A stretch of DNA of 64,000 bases from Breoghania sp963678585 (GCA_963678585.2 CAXXGA010000003.1:186001-250000), one strand, 5' to 3'. Counted from the stretch's first letter, positions 26,173 to 36,254 are shown. Notes: generated by a model from the letters alone, not told the origin. Numbers and translations are program-made.

Positions 26173-26472
26173 TGTTGGGGGCCTGTGGATTGAAACTGAA
26201 TCACTGGGGATGTTTCACGTGAAACACCCTTAATAAGAGGTTGATTCGGGGCCGTACCGATATTTCCATTTGGGGATAAATCGCCCCGGGAACCATGATC
26301 TGAGGCCGGGCGGAACCGTCTCAGAGTTTAGCTCGCTGGCGTTCTCTTCCTTTTGACCCGGCTTCTGCCTTGAGGTATGGAAAGGCATTCAATTCATCCC
26401 GACCCATTTTGGATAACCGGTCCGCCAGAACGCGTGGGCGCGGACGGCGTGAAGATTGGTGCTGCAAAAATC
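26173..26472 (+). other. mnmE-mnmG intergenic region
   Basis: Three hundred bases without a gene. They contain the perfect parS site at 26211-26226, an AT-rich stretch right after it, and the mnmG leader. An in-frame extension of mnmG upstream to 26377 exists but lacks conserved sequence. Confidence 0.6.
26211..26226. promoter_or_regulatory. parS site 3 (perfect)
   Basis: TGTTTCACGTGAAACA matches the bacterial ParB-binding palindrome at all 16 positions, in the gap between mnmE and mnmG. Confidence 0.95.
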
Positions 26473-28353
26473 ATGAAGAGCTTCGACGTTATCGTAATCG
26501 GGGGCGGGCACGCCGGCTGCGAAGCTGCGGCTGCGGCTGCGCGCATGGGTGCGCGGACCGCGCTTCTGACCCACCGCCGCGACACGATTGGCGTGATGTC
26601 CTGTAACCCCGCGATTGGTGGTCTGGGCAAAGGGCATCTCGTTCGGGAGATCGATGCGCTCGACGGTTTGATGGGACGTGTGGCGGATGCAGCGGGCATT
26701 CAGTTCCGCATGCTCAATCGCCGGAAAGGTCCCGCCGTACGGGGGCCCCGCGCCCAGGCGGATCGCAAGCTTTATCGTGAAGCGATGCTGGCGGCCATTG
26801 AAGCGGCCGAGAACCTTGTTGTGGTCGAGGGCGAGGCCGACGATCTGGAGATCGTGGACGGTCGCGTTCAGGGCGTGGTTACCACGGACGGTCGTCGATT
26901 CGGATGCGGTTCGGTTGTCCTGACGACAGGCACCTTCCTGAAGGGTCTGATCCATATAGGCGACACCCAGACCCCGGCAGGCCGAGTAGGGGAGAAGCCC
27001 GCGATCGGTCTGTCGGATACATTGGCACGGGCGGGCTTTGAACTGGGACGTCTGAAGACCGGAACCCCGGCGCGTCTTGACGGGCGGACTATCGACTGGG
27101 CCCAGCTTGCGGAACAGCCGGGCGATGACGATCCGGTTCCCTTCTCCACGCTGACCGAAACGATCACCACGCCGCAGGTGCCCTGCTTCATTACGCGGAC
27201 GACGCCGGAGACCCATGCGGTGATCCGGGCGAACGTCCATCGCTCCGCAATGTACTCCGGCAATATCAAGTCCACGGGGCCGCGGTACTGCCCTTCCATC
27301 GAAGACAAGATCATGCGCTTCGGCGAGCGGGACGGGCATCAGATCTTCCTCGAGCCGGAAGGACTGGACGATCCGACCGTCTATCCGAACGGGATCTCCA
27401 CCTCATTGCCGGCGGATGTTCAGGAGGCTTTCCTGAAAACCATCCCGGGGCTTGAGAACGTCGGGATCATCCGCCCGGGCTATGCCATCGAATACGATCA
27501 CGTGGATCCGCGTGAACTGACCCGTTCGCTTGAGACGAAGCGGATTTCCGGGTTGTTCATGGCGGGGCAGATCAATGGCACCACAGGTTATGAAGAAGCG
27601 GGCGCGCAGGGGCTTCTGGCGGGCGTGAATGCGGCCCTCAGGGCAGGGGGCGGAGAAGAGGTCACCATCGGGCGCGCGGACGGCTATATCGGCGTGATGG
27701 TAGACGATCTCGTCACGCGCGGCATCACCGAGCCCTACCGCATGTTTACCTCCCGCGCGGAATACAGGCTGACGCTTCGCGCCGATAATGCGGATCAGAG
27801 GCTCACGCCTTTAGGCGTTGCCTTCGGTTGTGTCGGTGAGACGCGTCGAGTCGCTTTCGAAACGAAAATCGGGGCGCTCGAACAGGCCCGCGAGATGGTG
27901 AAGCAGCTTTCGCTTTCACCGGCGGAAGCCAGACGCCATGGGTTGGAAATCAACCAGGACGGCGTGCGCCGGTCGGCGTTCGACCTTCTCTCCTATACGG
28001 CAATCGACCTGAAGCGCCTTGCAGGCATCTGGCCGGAACTCGGAGGCCTTGCGCCTGCGGTCGCCGAGCAGATCGAGATCGATGCGACCTATTCGGTTTA
28101 TCTGGACCGGCAGGAATCCGATATCGCTGCCCTCCGGCGCGAAGAAGGGCTCGCTATTCCGGAAGGGTTCGATTACGGAGTTCTGGCAGGGCTTTCCAAC
28201 GAGTTGCGGCACAAGCTGGAAACGGTCCGGCCGGAAACGCTGGCGCAGGCGGGGCGGATCGACGGGATCACGCCTGCCGCGCTGACGCTCATTCTGGCGC
28301 ATATCAAGCGCGAAGGCGCGGCAAGGAAGGCGGGGACACGCGGTGCAGCCTGA
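26473..28353 (+). CDS. mnmG: tRNA uridine 5-carboxymethylaminomethyl modification enzyme MnmG
   Basis: A 626-residue FAD protein that works with MnmE on tRNA wobble uridines. The dinucleotide motif GGGHAGCEAAAAAARMG opens the protein, followed by SCNPAIGGLGKGHLVREIDALDG; the two conserved cysteines, in SCNP and in VPCFITRT, are present, and EEAGAQGLLAGVNAAL marks the FAD end. The ATG at 26473 gives the standard N-terminus. The stop overlaps the rsmG start by 11 bp when the GTG start of rsmG is used. Confidence 0.97.
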   Translation: MKSFDVIVIGGGHAGCEAAAAAARMGARTALLTHRRDTIGVMSCNPAIGGLGKGHLVREIDALDGLMGRVADAAGIQFRMLNRRKGPAVRGPRAQADRKLYREAMLAAIEAAENLVVVEGEADDLEIVDGRVQGVVTTDGRRFGCGSVVLTTGTFLKGLIHIGDTQTPAGRVGEKPAIGLSDTLARAGFELGRLKTGTPARLDGRTIDWAQLAEQPGDDDPVPFSTLTETITTPQVPCFITRTTPETHAVIRANVHRSAMYSGNIKSTGPRYCPSIEDKIMRFGERDGHQIFLEPEGLDDPTVYPNGISTSLPADVQEAFLKTIPGLENVGIIRPGYAIEYDHVDPRELTRSLETKRISGLFMAGQINGTTGYEEAGAQGLLAGVNAALRAGGGEEVTIGRADGYIGVMVDDLVTRGITEPYRMFTSRAEYRLTLRADNADQRLTPLGVAFGCVGETRRVAFETKIGALEQAREMVKQLSLSPAEARRHGLEINQDGVRRSAFDLLSYTAIDLKRLAGIWPELGGLAPAVAEQIEIDATYSVYLDRQESDIAALRREEGLAIPEGFDYGVLAGLSNELRHKLETVRPETLAQAGRIDGITPAALTLILAHIKREGAARKAGTRGAA

Positions 28354-29002
28354 GACGATGAAAGACGGGCCTGAGGTCTTCGATCACTATTTCTCTGTTT
28401 CACGTGAAACGCGCGAACGTCTGATCACCTATGTGGGGCTTCTGCACCGCTGGCAGAAGGCACAGAATCTCGTCGCGCCGTCCACGCTTTCCCAAGTCTG
28501 GCTGCGGCATGTGGTCGACAGCGCGCAAATTCACAAGCTTTCACCAGATATCCACCAGTGGATCGATTTTGGATCCGGCGCAGGTTTTCCCGGGCTCGTG
28601 ACGGCGATCCTTCTTGCAGAGACGCCGGGCGCGATGGTTCATCTGGTGGAAAGCAATCAGCGCAAGGTCGCTTTCCTGCGCACGGTCATTCGCGAAACCT
28701 CCATACCCGCAAAGGTTCATGCGGGTCGAATCGAGTCCGTTACGGAGCAGTGGGACGAGGCGCAAGACGGGCACATAGAGGGCGTTTCTGCGCGCGCGCT
28801 GGCGTCGCTGGACCTGCTTTGCGGCTATGCCCGCCCCTTCGTGGCGAAAGGGGCGCGTGCATTTTTCCACAAAGGCCGGGAATCCGCTTCAGAGATCGTT
28901 AAAGCGTCTCACAACTGGGAACTGGATCTGGTAGAACATAAAAGTCTCATCGATCCGCAGAGCGTTGTCCTCGAAGTCGGACGTATCGACCCCTTAACGT
29001 AA
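28343..29002 (+). CDS. rsmG: 16S rRNA (guanine-N7)-methyltransferase RsmG
   Basis: A 219-residue SAM-dependent methyltransferase for G527 of 16S rRNA. The SAM loop DFGSGAGFPGLVTAI is near residue 73, and NLVAPSTLSQVWLRHVVDSAQ is the family signature. The start is GTG at 28343, overlapping mnmG; an ATG at 28358 is the alternative. Codons 19-23 (V-S-R-E-T) form a parS site on the DNA. It precedes parA by 28 bp, so mnmG-rsmG-parA are probably co-transcribed. Confidence 0.95.
   Translation: MQPETMKDGPEVFDHYFSVSRETRERLITYVGLLHRWQKAQNLVAPSTLSQVWLRHVVDSAQIHKLSPDIHQWIDFGSGAGFPGLVTAILLAETPGAMVHLVESNQRKVAFLRTVIRETSIPAKVHAGRIESVTEQWDEAQDGHIEGVSARALASLDLLCGYARPFVAKGARAFFHKGRESASEIVKASHNWELDLVEHKSLIDPQSVVLEVGRIDPLT
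28396..28411. promoter_or_regulatory. parS site 4 (15/16), inside rsmG coding sequence
   Basis: TGTTTCACGTGAAACG differs from the consensus only at the last base. It spans the codons GTT TCA CGT GAA ACG of rsmG. Confidence 0.85.
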
Positions 29003-29030
29003 TGGATATTGAAGCGAGGGTGTTTTTCGC

Positions 29031-29849
29031 ATGAGCGTGCTTCCGAAGTCTCCGCGTGTGCTCTCGCTCGCAAACCAGAAGGGCGGCGTCGGCAAGACGA
29101 CCACCGCGATCAATCTCGGCACCGCACTGGCCGCCATTGGCGAGCGCGTGCTGGTCATCGATCTCGATCCGCAGGGCAATGCATCGACGGGGCTGGGCAT
29201 CGACAGGTCGCAGCGCGAGGTTTCGACCTACGAGGTTCTCTATGGCGACGCGACGCTGAAGGAAGCGATCCACGAGACGGCCGTGCCGCGGCTGTGGGTT
29301 GCGCCTTCGACGATGGACCTGCTTGGCCTCGAGCTTGAGATCGCCGACACCAAGGATCGCGCTTTCCGGTTGCGCAATGCGATTGCCGCGTATGTGGCCG
29401 ATCACGATCACATGGATTTCAGCTATATCCTGGTCGATTGCCCGCCGTCGCTCAATCTGCTCACCATCAATGCGCTCAGCGCGTCCCATTCCATTCTCGT
29501 GCCCCTGCAGTGCGAGTTCTTCGCGCTGGAAGGCCTGAGCCAGCTTCTGGGCACCGTGGAGCAGGTCAAGCATGCGCTGAATAACGAGCTGACCATTCAT
29601 GGCATCGTCCTGACCATGTACGACAGCCGCAACAACCTGTCGGCGCAGGTGGTGGCCGATGTGCGCGAGACCATGGGCGAGGCGGTGTACGAGACGGTCA
29701 TTCCGCGTAATGTGCGCGTGTCGGAAGCGCCGTCCTACGGCAAGCCGGTTTTGCTTTATGATTTGAAGTGTCCGGGCAGTCAGGCTTACCTGCGGCTCGC
29801 ATCGGAGATCATCCAGCGCGAGCGCAAGATCCGGAAGGCGGCCGCCTGA
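29031..29849 (+). CDS. parA: Chromosome partitioning ATPase ParA
   Basis: A 272-residue deviant Walker ATPase. The motif KGGVGKTTTAIN with the signature lysine is at residues about 17-28, VLVIDLDPQGNASTGLG follows, and DCPPSLNLLTINAL is the Walker B region. It forms ATP-dependent gradients on the nucleoid that move ParB-parS complexes and therefore the origin. The short N-terminus without a helix-turn-helix is the chromosomal type. GAGGGTG lies upstream of the ATG. It is coupled with rsmG upstream; parB follows after an unusually long 150-bp gap. Confidence 0.96.
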   Translation: MSVLPKSPRVLSLANQKGGVGKTTTAINLGTALAAIGERVLVIDLDPQGNASTGLGIDRSQREVSTYEVLYGDATLKEAIHETAVPRLWVAPSTMDLLGLELEIADTKDRAFRLRNAIAAYVADHDHMDFSYILVDCPPSLNLLTINALSASHSILVPLQCEFFALEGLSQLLGTVEQVKHALNNELTIHGIVLTMYDSRNNLSAQVVADVRETMGEAVYETVIPRNVRVSEAPSYGKPVLLYDLKCPGSQAYLRLASEIIQRERKIRKAAA

Positions 29850-29869
29850 GGAACTTGAATTCCTTTATC

Positions 29870-29897
29870 GGGCACGAGATCGGGTAAGCTCGTGTCC
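29870..29897 (+). repeat. Inverted repeat in the parA-parB gap
   Basis: GGGCACGAG (29870-29878) and CTCGTGTCC (29889-29897) pair at 8 of 9 positions with a 10-base loop. No T-run follows. It may be an mRNA processing or attenuation hairpin that sets the ParA:ParB ratio. Confidence 0.4.
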
Positions 29898-29999
29898 CAC
29901 TGCTCCGATTCGGACCCGAATTGAAAGCGGTAAAGAAAATTGTCAGCATAAGAGACAGCCGCGACCTCGAGCGGCGTCGAGTGAAGCGGGAACAAGGCC

Positions 30000-30932
30000 A
30001 TGGCCGATGAAGCCGGTGGTACACGGAACAAGAGACTCGGTCGCGGACTGGCGGCGCTGATCGGCGATGTGAGCACGGAAGCACCGGCGAGCAACGACAA
30101 GGGCGATGCCGGGGACGGCGTGCATGCGCGCAGTGGCATTCGCCAGATTCCCATCGAGAACATCCGCCCCAATCCGCGCAACCCGCGCAAGACCTTCCGA
30201 GAAGACGATCTCAGCGATCTGATTGAATCCATTCGGGAGAAGGGGGTCGTTCAGCCGATCCTGGTGCGTCCCTCTGCGGCGACCAAAGGCACGTTCGAAC
30301 TGATTGCCGGCGAGCGGCGCTGGCGGGCTGCGCAGAAGGCGGGTCTGCACGAGATGCCGTCTGTCGTGCGCGAGGTGACGGATCAGGAAGCGCTCGAGCT
30401 TGCGATCATCGAGAACGTTCAGCGCGCCGATCTCAACCCGATCGAAGAGGCGCTGGGCTACGATCAGCTCGTTGCGGAATTCAATTACAGCCAGGCGGCA
30501 CTGGCCAAGGTGATCGGCAAGAGCCGTTCGCATGTGGCCAATACGATGCGGCTTCTGAAGCTTCCCAATGCGGTGAAGGATTATCTGGCCGAAGGGCTCC
30601 TGACCGCCGGGCACGCGCGTGCGCTGATCACGGTCGACGATCCGGCGGCGCTCGCCGAAATCATCGTGGAGAAGGGCCTCAGCGTTCGCGACGCGGAGAA
30701 GCTGGCGCAGGATCCGGAAGCGCTGCAAAAGGCCAAGGGTGCAGCCAGCCCGAAGGAGAAGGCACCGAAGCCTGCCGACACGGTGGCGCTGGAGCGGCGG
30801 CTTTCCGACGGGCTGGGACTGGCGGTCGCCATCAATCACAAGCCGAATGCGGATTCCGGCGAACTGAAGATCAAATACAAGTCGCTGGAACAGCTCGATC
30901 AGGTCTGTCGTCTGCTCGGTATCAGCAACTAA
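30000..30932 (+). CDS. parB: Chromosome partitioning protein ParB
   Basis: A 310-residue CTPase and parS-binding protein. The basic N-terminus (RNKRLGRGLAALIG) that stimulates ParA is followed by the nuclease-like CTP domain with NPRNPRKTF and AGERRWRAA, the helix-turn-helix (SQAALAKVIGKSRSHVANTMRLL), and a dimerisation C-terminus ending in LEQLDQVCRLLGI. All four predicted targets lie within 8 kb upstream, and the probable origin is 11 kb away, the normal alphaproteobacterial arrangement. The ATG is at 30000. Confidence 0.97.
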   Translation: MADEAGGTRNKRLGRGLAALIGDVSTEAPASNDKGDAGDGVHARSGIRQIPIENIRPNPRNPRKTFREDDLSDLIESIREKGVVQPILVRPSAATKGTFELIAGERRWRAAQKAGLHEMPSVVREVTDQEALELAIIENVQRADLNPIEEALGYDQLVAEFNYSQAALAKVIGKSRSHVANTMRLLKLPNAVKDYLAEGLLTAGHARALITVDDPAALAEIIVEKGLSVRDAEKLAQDPEALQKAKGAASPKEKAPKPADTVALERRLSDGLGLAVAINHKPNADSGELKIKYKSLEQLDQVCRLLGISN

Positions 30933-30956
30933 TTGAAATCATTGCGTGTTTAATGA

Positions 30957-30992
30957 AAAAGCCCGGTGCGGGGATGCTCGCACCGGGCTTTT
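30957..30992. terminator. Bidirectional terminator between parB and the reductase operon
   Basis: A 14-bp inverted repeat (AAAAGCCCGGTGCG / CGCACCGGGCTTTT, 8-base loop) ends in T-runs on both strands and serves both convergent units. Confidence 0.85.
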
Positions 30993-31017
30993 CGTTGTTC
31001 GCTGCGTCGTCGTGCGA

Positions 31018-31599
31018 TCAAAAGCGCGACATCGCTTCCTCGATCTTCTTCAGGAAGACGGCGCGTTGAGCGTCGGTTGCGTTGTTCATGTCGTAAAGCG
31101 CGTGATACTGGACCGGGGCGAAAGGTTTGATCACGGCGCGCAGCACGCGCTTGACGCTCTTGCGCGGTGGGTCGCCCACGAGGAAGGCCCGCATCCGCGT
31201 GCCGCCGTAATGGGTGACGGCGACCATCTTCTTGATGTTGTGCAGGCTCGGCACGACCTTGCCGTCCTGCATCTTGAAGGAGACGCCGGGCAGGAAGACC
31301 CGGTCGAAGAAGCCCTTCAGCATGGCCGGAAAGCCGAAGTTCCAGACCGGATAGCACAGCACCAGTGCATCGGCTGCTTCCACGCGTTCCACGTAGGACG
31401 CGACATTGGCCTGATTGATGTCGAGTTCGTGGTAGTCGATCCGCTCCTGACGCGTCAGGGCGGGTTCGAAGCCTTCCTTGTAGAGATCGCAGTCATCGAC
31501 GTCGTGTCCTGCGTCCTTCAGGGTCCTGACGATCACCTCGTGCAGGGAAGCGTTGAAGCTCGTTTCGACGGGGTGGGAATAAAGAACGAGGATGCGCAC
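31018..31599 (-). CDS. NAD(P)H oxidoreductase, flavodoxin-2 (NQO) family
   Basis: A 193-residue flavoprotein. The fold opens with RILVLYSHPVETSFNASLH, the FMN/FAD phosphate site of the NQO1/MdaB family; VLCYPVWNFGFPAMLKGFFDRVFLPG is the isoalloxazine-binding segment, and VTHYGG follows. Members reduce quinones or similar acceptors with NAD(P)H. It is the last gene of the six-gene leftward unit, 7 bp after the FAD oxidase, so it may recycle an electron carrier or reduce a product of that pathway; this role is inference. Confidence 0.87.
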   Translation of the reverse strand: MRILVLYSHPVETSFNASLHEVIVRTLKDAGHDVDDCDLYKEGFEPALTRQERIDYHELDINQANVASYVERVEAADALVLCYPVWNFGFPAMLKGFFDRVFLPGVSFKMQDGKVVPSLHNIKKMVAVTHYGGTRMRAFLVGDPPRKSVKRVLRAVIKPFAPVQYHALYDMNNATDAQRAVFLKKIEEAMSRF

Positions 31600-31606
31600 G
31601 TAATTT

Positions 31607-33013
31607 CTACCTCAAACCATGGAACAGGAAGGGGCCGTCGGCGGTGAAGTCGAAGTCGGGGTCGTCCCAGGCGATCATCTTGCCGGGATTGAGGAGGCCC
31701 TTGGGATCGGCTTCACGCTTGAAGGCGAGTTGGGTTTCATCCGTCTGCTTCATGCCGCCTTCTTCCAGCGTGTAGCGGTGCGGATTGAAGATCGGGCAGC
31801 CTGCTTCTTCATGGAGACGCATGATCTCTTCCAGCCGCTCCTCCGTGCTGTAGCGCACGACCGGCAGGCCGAAGCAGGTGACGTTTCCGTCGAAGCGCAC
31901 GAATTCCAGATGGCCGGGAACCTCGTCGCCGAAAAGCTTCGCGATCGTCTCCACCTTCGCCATCTGGTCGGGATAGGGGTAGAGGACCTGAAGATAGGTG
32001 ATGGTGCTGTCGACGCGCAGGCCGCGCAGCGTGGTGTGGTTCCACGAAAGCTCGAAGACCGGCGGAAGACCCTTGCGCTCTTCCGGAGTGGCGGTGTCCG
32101 AGCGGAACAGGATCGGCGCTTTCCGGTGTTCGGCAAAGGCGGTGAGCGCCGGCATGGCGAAGGGAGCCACCATCATCACGCAGACCGACTGGTCGGGCTT
32201 GATGTAGGAGCGGTAGCGCAGGAAATAGTCGTGTGGAATCGGAGCCGAAATGACGCCCAGCTCCTTCAGCAGGATGCCGTCCTGCTGGCCAAGCGCATCG
32301 GCAAAGCGCGCGCCTTCCACGAAATCGTCGAAGCCGACGATCACATCCACCCAGTCATAGGCGGCCGTCAGCGGCATCTCCACCTCGGTGATAACGCCGT
32401 TGGTGCCATAGGCATGGATGACCTTGGGCAGATCCGCGCCGGACATGTCGAGAATGCGCGGCTCTTCTTCCATGGTGATGACGCGCACGCGGATGACATT
32501 GCCGAGATCGCGCAAACCGCCCCAGCGGATGGAGCCGATGCCGCCGGACCCGCCCGCGATGAAGCCGCCGATGGTCGCCGTGCGGTAGGTTGAGGGGTGC
32601 AGGCGCAGTTCCTGACCCGTCTTGCGGGCCTCATCGTCGATTGCGGAGATCAGCGCGCCGGAATCGCAGACGACGCGACCGGGGCTTATCTCCTTGATCT
32701 TGTTGAATTCTGCCAGATTTAGCACGACGCCACCGGCAAGCGGCATGGCCTGTCCGTAGTTGCCGGTTCCCGCCCCGCGCACCGTGACCGGCACGTCATG
32801 GGCGTAGCAGGCTTTCAGGACGCGGATGATCTCTTCTTCGCTCGTGGGCGTGACGACGAGATCGCCGGTCACCTGTTCGAGCTGCTTTTTCAGGACGGGG
32901 GAATACCAGAAGAAATCGCGGCTCTTCTGTTTGACGATGGCCGGGTTGTCTTCGATGGCGAGGCCGTCGAGAGCCTCCAGGACCGATTTCAGATCAGGCT
33001 GCGTGGCGGTCAT
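31607..33013 (-). CDS. FAD-linked oxidase (GlcD/PCMH type)
   Basis: A 468-residue FAD-binding oxidase or dehydrogenase. The PCMH FAD domain shows VTVRGAGTGNYGQAMPLAGGVVLNL near residue 80 and TIGGFIAGGSGGIGSIRWGGLRDLGN near 150; the C-terminal cap ends with LNPGKMIAWDD. The histidine for covalent FAD is not obvious, so flavin is probably non-covalent as in GlcD. Its ATG overlaps the amidohydrolase stop by 4 bases. The physiological substrate is unknown; the neighbours suggest a product of base degradation or a related hydroxy acid. Confidence 0.85.
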   Translation of the reverse strand: MTATQPDLKSVLEALDGLAIEDNPAIVKQKSRDFFWYSPVLKKQLEQVTGDLVVTPTSEEEIIRVLKACYAHDVPVTVRGAGTGNYGQAMPLAGGVVLNLAEFNKIKEISPGRVVCDSGALISAIDDEARKTGQELRLHPSTYRTATIGGFIAGGSGGIGSIRWGGLRDLGNVIRVRVITMEEEPRILDMSGADLPKVIHAYGTNGVITEVEMPLTAAYDWVDVIVGFDDFVEGARFADALGQQDGILLKELGVISAPIPHDYFLRYRSYIKPDQSVCVMMVAPFAMPALTAFAEHRKAPILFRSDTATPEERKGLPPVFELSWNHTTLRGLRVDSTITYLQVLYPYPDQMAKVETIAKLFGDEVPGHLEFVRFDGNVTCFGLPVVRYSTEERLEEIMRLHEEAGCPIFNPHRYTLEEGGMKQTDETQLAFKREADPKGLLNPGKMIAWDDPDFDFTADGPFLFHGLR

Positions 33014-34344
33014 GATGCACCTCCCATGAGAACGTCCAGTTCGCGGTAATCCGGCAGGATCCGCTCTATTCTTCTACCGTAACGGAAAACTTCCCTCGGT
33101 GCGCCGGGTCGCGCCATGACCTCGAGCAAATTACGCCCGTTAAAGACGATGAAATCGGCTTTGCCACCAACCTTGAGTCGTCCATGCTCGGGTTGCCTCA
33201 GAATATCCGCCGGGGCGGTGGTGACGGTGCGGATCCAGTCCGATGTCGGATGGTCGAACTGGGCGATGCGGCTGGCCTGCGTGAAGACTTCCACGAGATC
33301 GAGATCGCCATAGGCATAAAAGGGATCGCGGGTGTTGTCGGAGGCCACCATCACCGGCACGCCCGCCTGCTTCAGCTCGTGCAGCAACGTGATACCGCGC
33401 CAGCGCGGGGTCCCGGGCGTTGCGCCGGGATTGGTCCGTCCCTGCAAGTACATGTTGCACATGGGAAGCGAAACGACCGCGATACCGGCCTTTGCGACAA
33501 GCTCGATGGTGCGGGTTGCCTCGTCGTCGTCCTGACAGGCGAGCGAACAGCAATGGCCGCACAGGATCTTGCCGGAAAAGCCGTTGCGTAGCGCGGCTTG
33601 CGCGATGTGAGCCAGCGTCCTGGCGTCCGGATCGGAGGTCTCGTCGACGTGGAAATCGAGATCGAGGCCGCGGGCCTCGGCCGCCTTGAAGATCGCGTCG
33701 AGATGCTCGTCGAGGCGCGGGATCATGTAGGTGACCGCACCGAGCACGCCATCCGCTTCCTTCACGCGGTCGGCGATTGTCTCCAGAAAGCCGTCATCGG
33801 CGTCGAGCCGGTCGATGCCGAAAAGGCAGGCACCATGGAGCGAAATCCGGTCGGACCAGTCCTGCATCACCTCGCGCAGGACGGGCCAGGAAATCGTATC
33901 CTGCGGGGGCAGGCTGTCGATGTGGGTGCGGATCAGCGAGGTCCCGTGCGTATAGGCGCAGCGCAGGGCGAAATCCATGCGTGTACGCACGTCTTCCGCG
34001 GTCCAGTTGGCGATCCGGTCCTCGCCGACGGCGGTCAGCGCGCTCTCAAACGTGCCATCGGCGTTGCAGCGGCGCGGCCAGATGTGGCCCTTGTCGAGGT
34101 GGGTGTGGCAGTCGACGAGGGTGGGAAGGATCATGCCGCCATCGAGATTGACGGTGAGGGGGGCAGGGTCGGCAGAGCCCGCAGGAGTGATCTGTGCGAT
34201 GGTCTTGCCATCGATGCGCAGGTCGACCCTCACAAGGTCGGCGCCGGCTGTTTCCAGCTCTGCGCCTTCCAGAAGGACGGCAGGTACGGTGGCATTGGTC
34301 AGCAGATAACTCGCGGCGCCGGTCAGGGCAGCGAAGTCGGTCAC
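33010..34344 (-). CDS. Cytosine-deaminase-like amidohydrolase
   Basis: A 444-residue member of the amidohydrolase superfamily, closest to CodA and AtzC types. Metal ligands appear in order: HTH in VDCHTHLDKGHIWP, then HVDETSDPDA, GHCCSLA, and the aspartate of ASDNTRDPFYAYG. Such enzymes hydrolyse amino groups from cytosine, isoguanine, creatinine or triazine-like rings. The start is GTG at 34344, one base after the permease stop, with AGAGGGA about 8 bases upstream, which excludes the longer form. Substrate is unproved. Confidence 0.87.
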   Translation of the reverse strand: MTDFAALTGAASYLLTNATVPAVLLEGAELETAGADLVRVDLRIDGKTIAQITPAGSADPAPLTVNLDGGMILPTLVDCHTHLDKGHIWPRRCNADGTFESALTAVGEDRIANWTAEDVRTRMDFALRCAYTHGTSLIRTHIDSLPPQDTISWPVLREVMQDWSDRISLHGACLFGIDRLDADDGFLETIADRVKEADGVLGAVTYMIPRLDEHLDAIFKAAEARGLDLDFHVDETSDPDARTLAHIAQAALRNGFSGKILCGHCCSLACQDDDEATRTIELVAKAGIAVVSLPMCNMYLQGRTNPGATPGTPRWRGITLLHELKQAGVPVMVASDNTRDPFYAYGDLDLVEVFTQASRIAQFDHPTSDWIRTVTTAPADILRQPEHGRLKVGGKADFIVFNGRNLLEVMARPGAPREVFRYGRRIERILPDYRELDVLMGGAS

Positions 34345-34345
34345 G

Positions 34346-35220
34346 TCAGTTTTCCCTCTTGAGCGCACTTTCGTGCCACTTGCGCAGAAGCAGGTGGGAA
34401 ATCGCGTTGGTCGTGAAGAAGATGGCGACGCCGGTCAGCGACAGAAGGAAGAGCGCGGCGAAGAGGCGGGGAATATTGAGGCGGAACTGGGATTCCAGCA
34501 GCCGGAAGGCGAGGCCGGAGCCCGCGCCCGCAGAGCCTGCGGCGAACTCGGCGACGACGGCGGCGATAAGCGCAAGGCCGCCGGCGATCTTGAGGCCGGC
34601 CAGGAAGTAGGGCAGGGCGTTCGGCATTTTCAGATAGATGAGCGTCTGCCAGCGGCTCGCGCCGTAAAGCTCAAAGAGATTCAGCAGGTTATGGTCGGTC
34701 GACTTCAGCCCCTGCGTCGTGTTGGACAGGATCGGGAAGAAGGCCACGATCCATGCGCAAATGAGAAGGGCGGCCTGTGTGGTCGGTGCATAGATCAGGA
34801 TCAGCGGCGCGATGGCGACGATGGGGGTCACCTGAAGGACGACCGCGTAGGGGTAGAGCGCCATTTCCGCAAAGCGCGACTGGGACATCAGCACGGCAAG
34901 CGCAACGCCGCCGACAAGCGCGATGGCGAGCGCGGTGAAGGTGATCTGTAGCGTGACCATGAGGGCAGGGGCGAGGATGTGCCAGTCGGTATAGAGCGCC
35001 TGCGCCACCCGCATCGGGCTCGGCAGGATGTAGTGGGGCACTTCATAGGCCCAGACGTAGAGCGCCCAGACCCCGATCAGCAGGGCGAGCATCGCAATGG
35101 GAATGCCGATGCGCCAGATGGGCAATGCGTGCCACAACGTGTCGCGGGACTTGCGCCTGGGCGGGGCCTTCTGGTCCTTGGCGCTCATGTTCGGCATCGT
35201 CGTTTCCAGTGTTGCCATGC

Positions 35221-35224
<4 letters not shown>
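34346..35224 (-). CDS. ABC transporter permease (NitT/TauT type)
   Basis: A 292-residue inner-membrane permease with about six hydrophobic segments. The EAA-type cytosolic loop that docks on the ATPase is seen as LNLFELYGASRWQTLIYLKMPNALPYF. The N-terminal 30 residues are hydrophilic. The ATG overlaps the ATPase stop by 4 bases, and the stop is directly followed by the deaminase start. Together with its neighbours it forms one importer, and the tight coupling with the deaminase indicates that the imported molecule is the deaminase substrate or its precursor (inference). Confidence 0.92.
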
Positions 35225-36048
<824 letters not shown>

Positions 36049-36132
36049 GCTAACTGTCCGTTTCTTGCCGGGCCGTTTGAGACCAGGCGGATCCGTTTAA
36101 CGCCAGGAGTGCCGGCGGCGGCCCCGATTTTC

Positions 36133-36164
36133 CAGGTTCTGCCGCGAAGACCGGCGGGAACCTG
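36133..36164 (-). repeat. Imperfect hairpin between binding-protein and ATPase genes
   Basis: CAGGTTC (36133-36139) and GAACCTG (36158-36164) form a 7-bp stem with a weaker inner GCCG/CGGC pairing. It has no T-run, so it looks like a stabilising or processing hairpin within the operon mRNA. Confidence 0.4.
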
Positions 36165-36254
36165 CATGGCCGCTTGGTGTGGAGGGGAGCGGAGCGCGAA
36201 GCCCCGATCCCTGATCATGATAAGCGCGGAGCGTATCCGCGAAGCGGTTCGATC

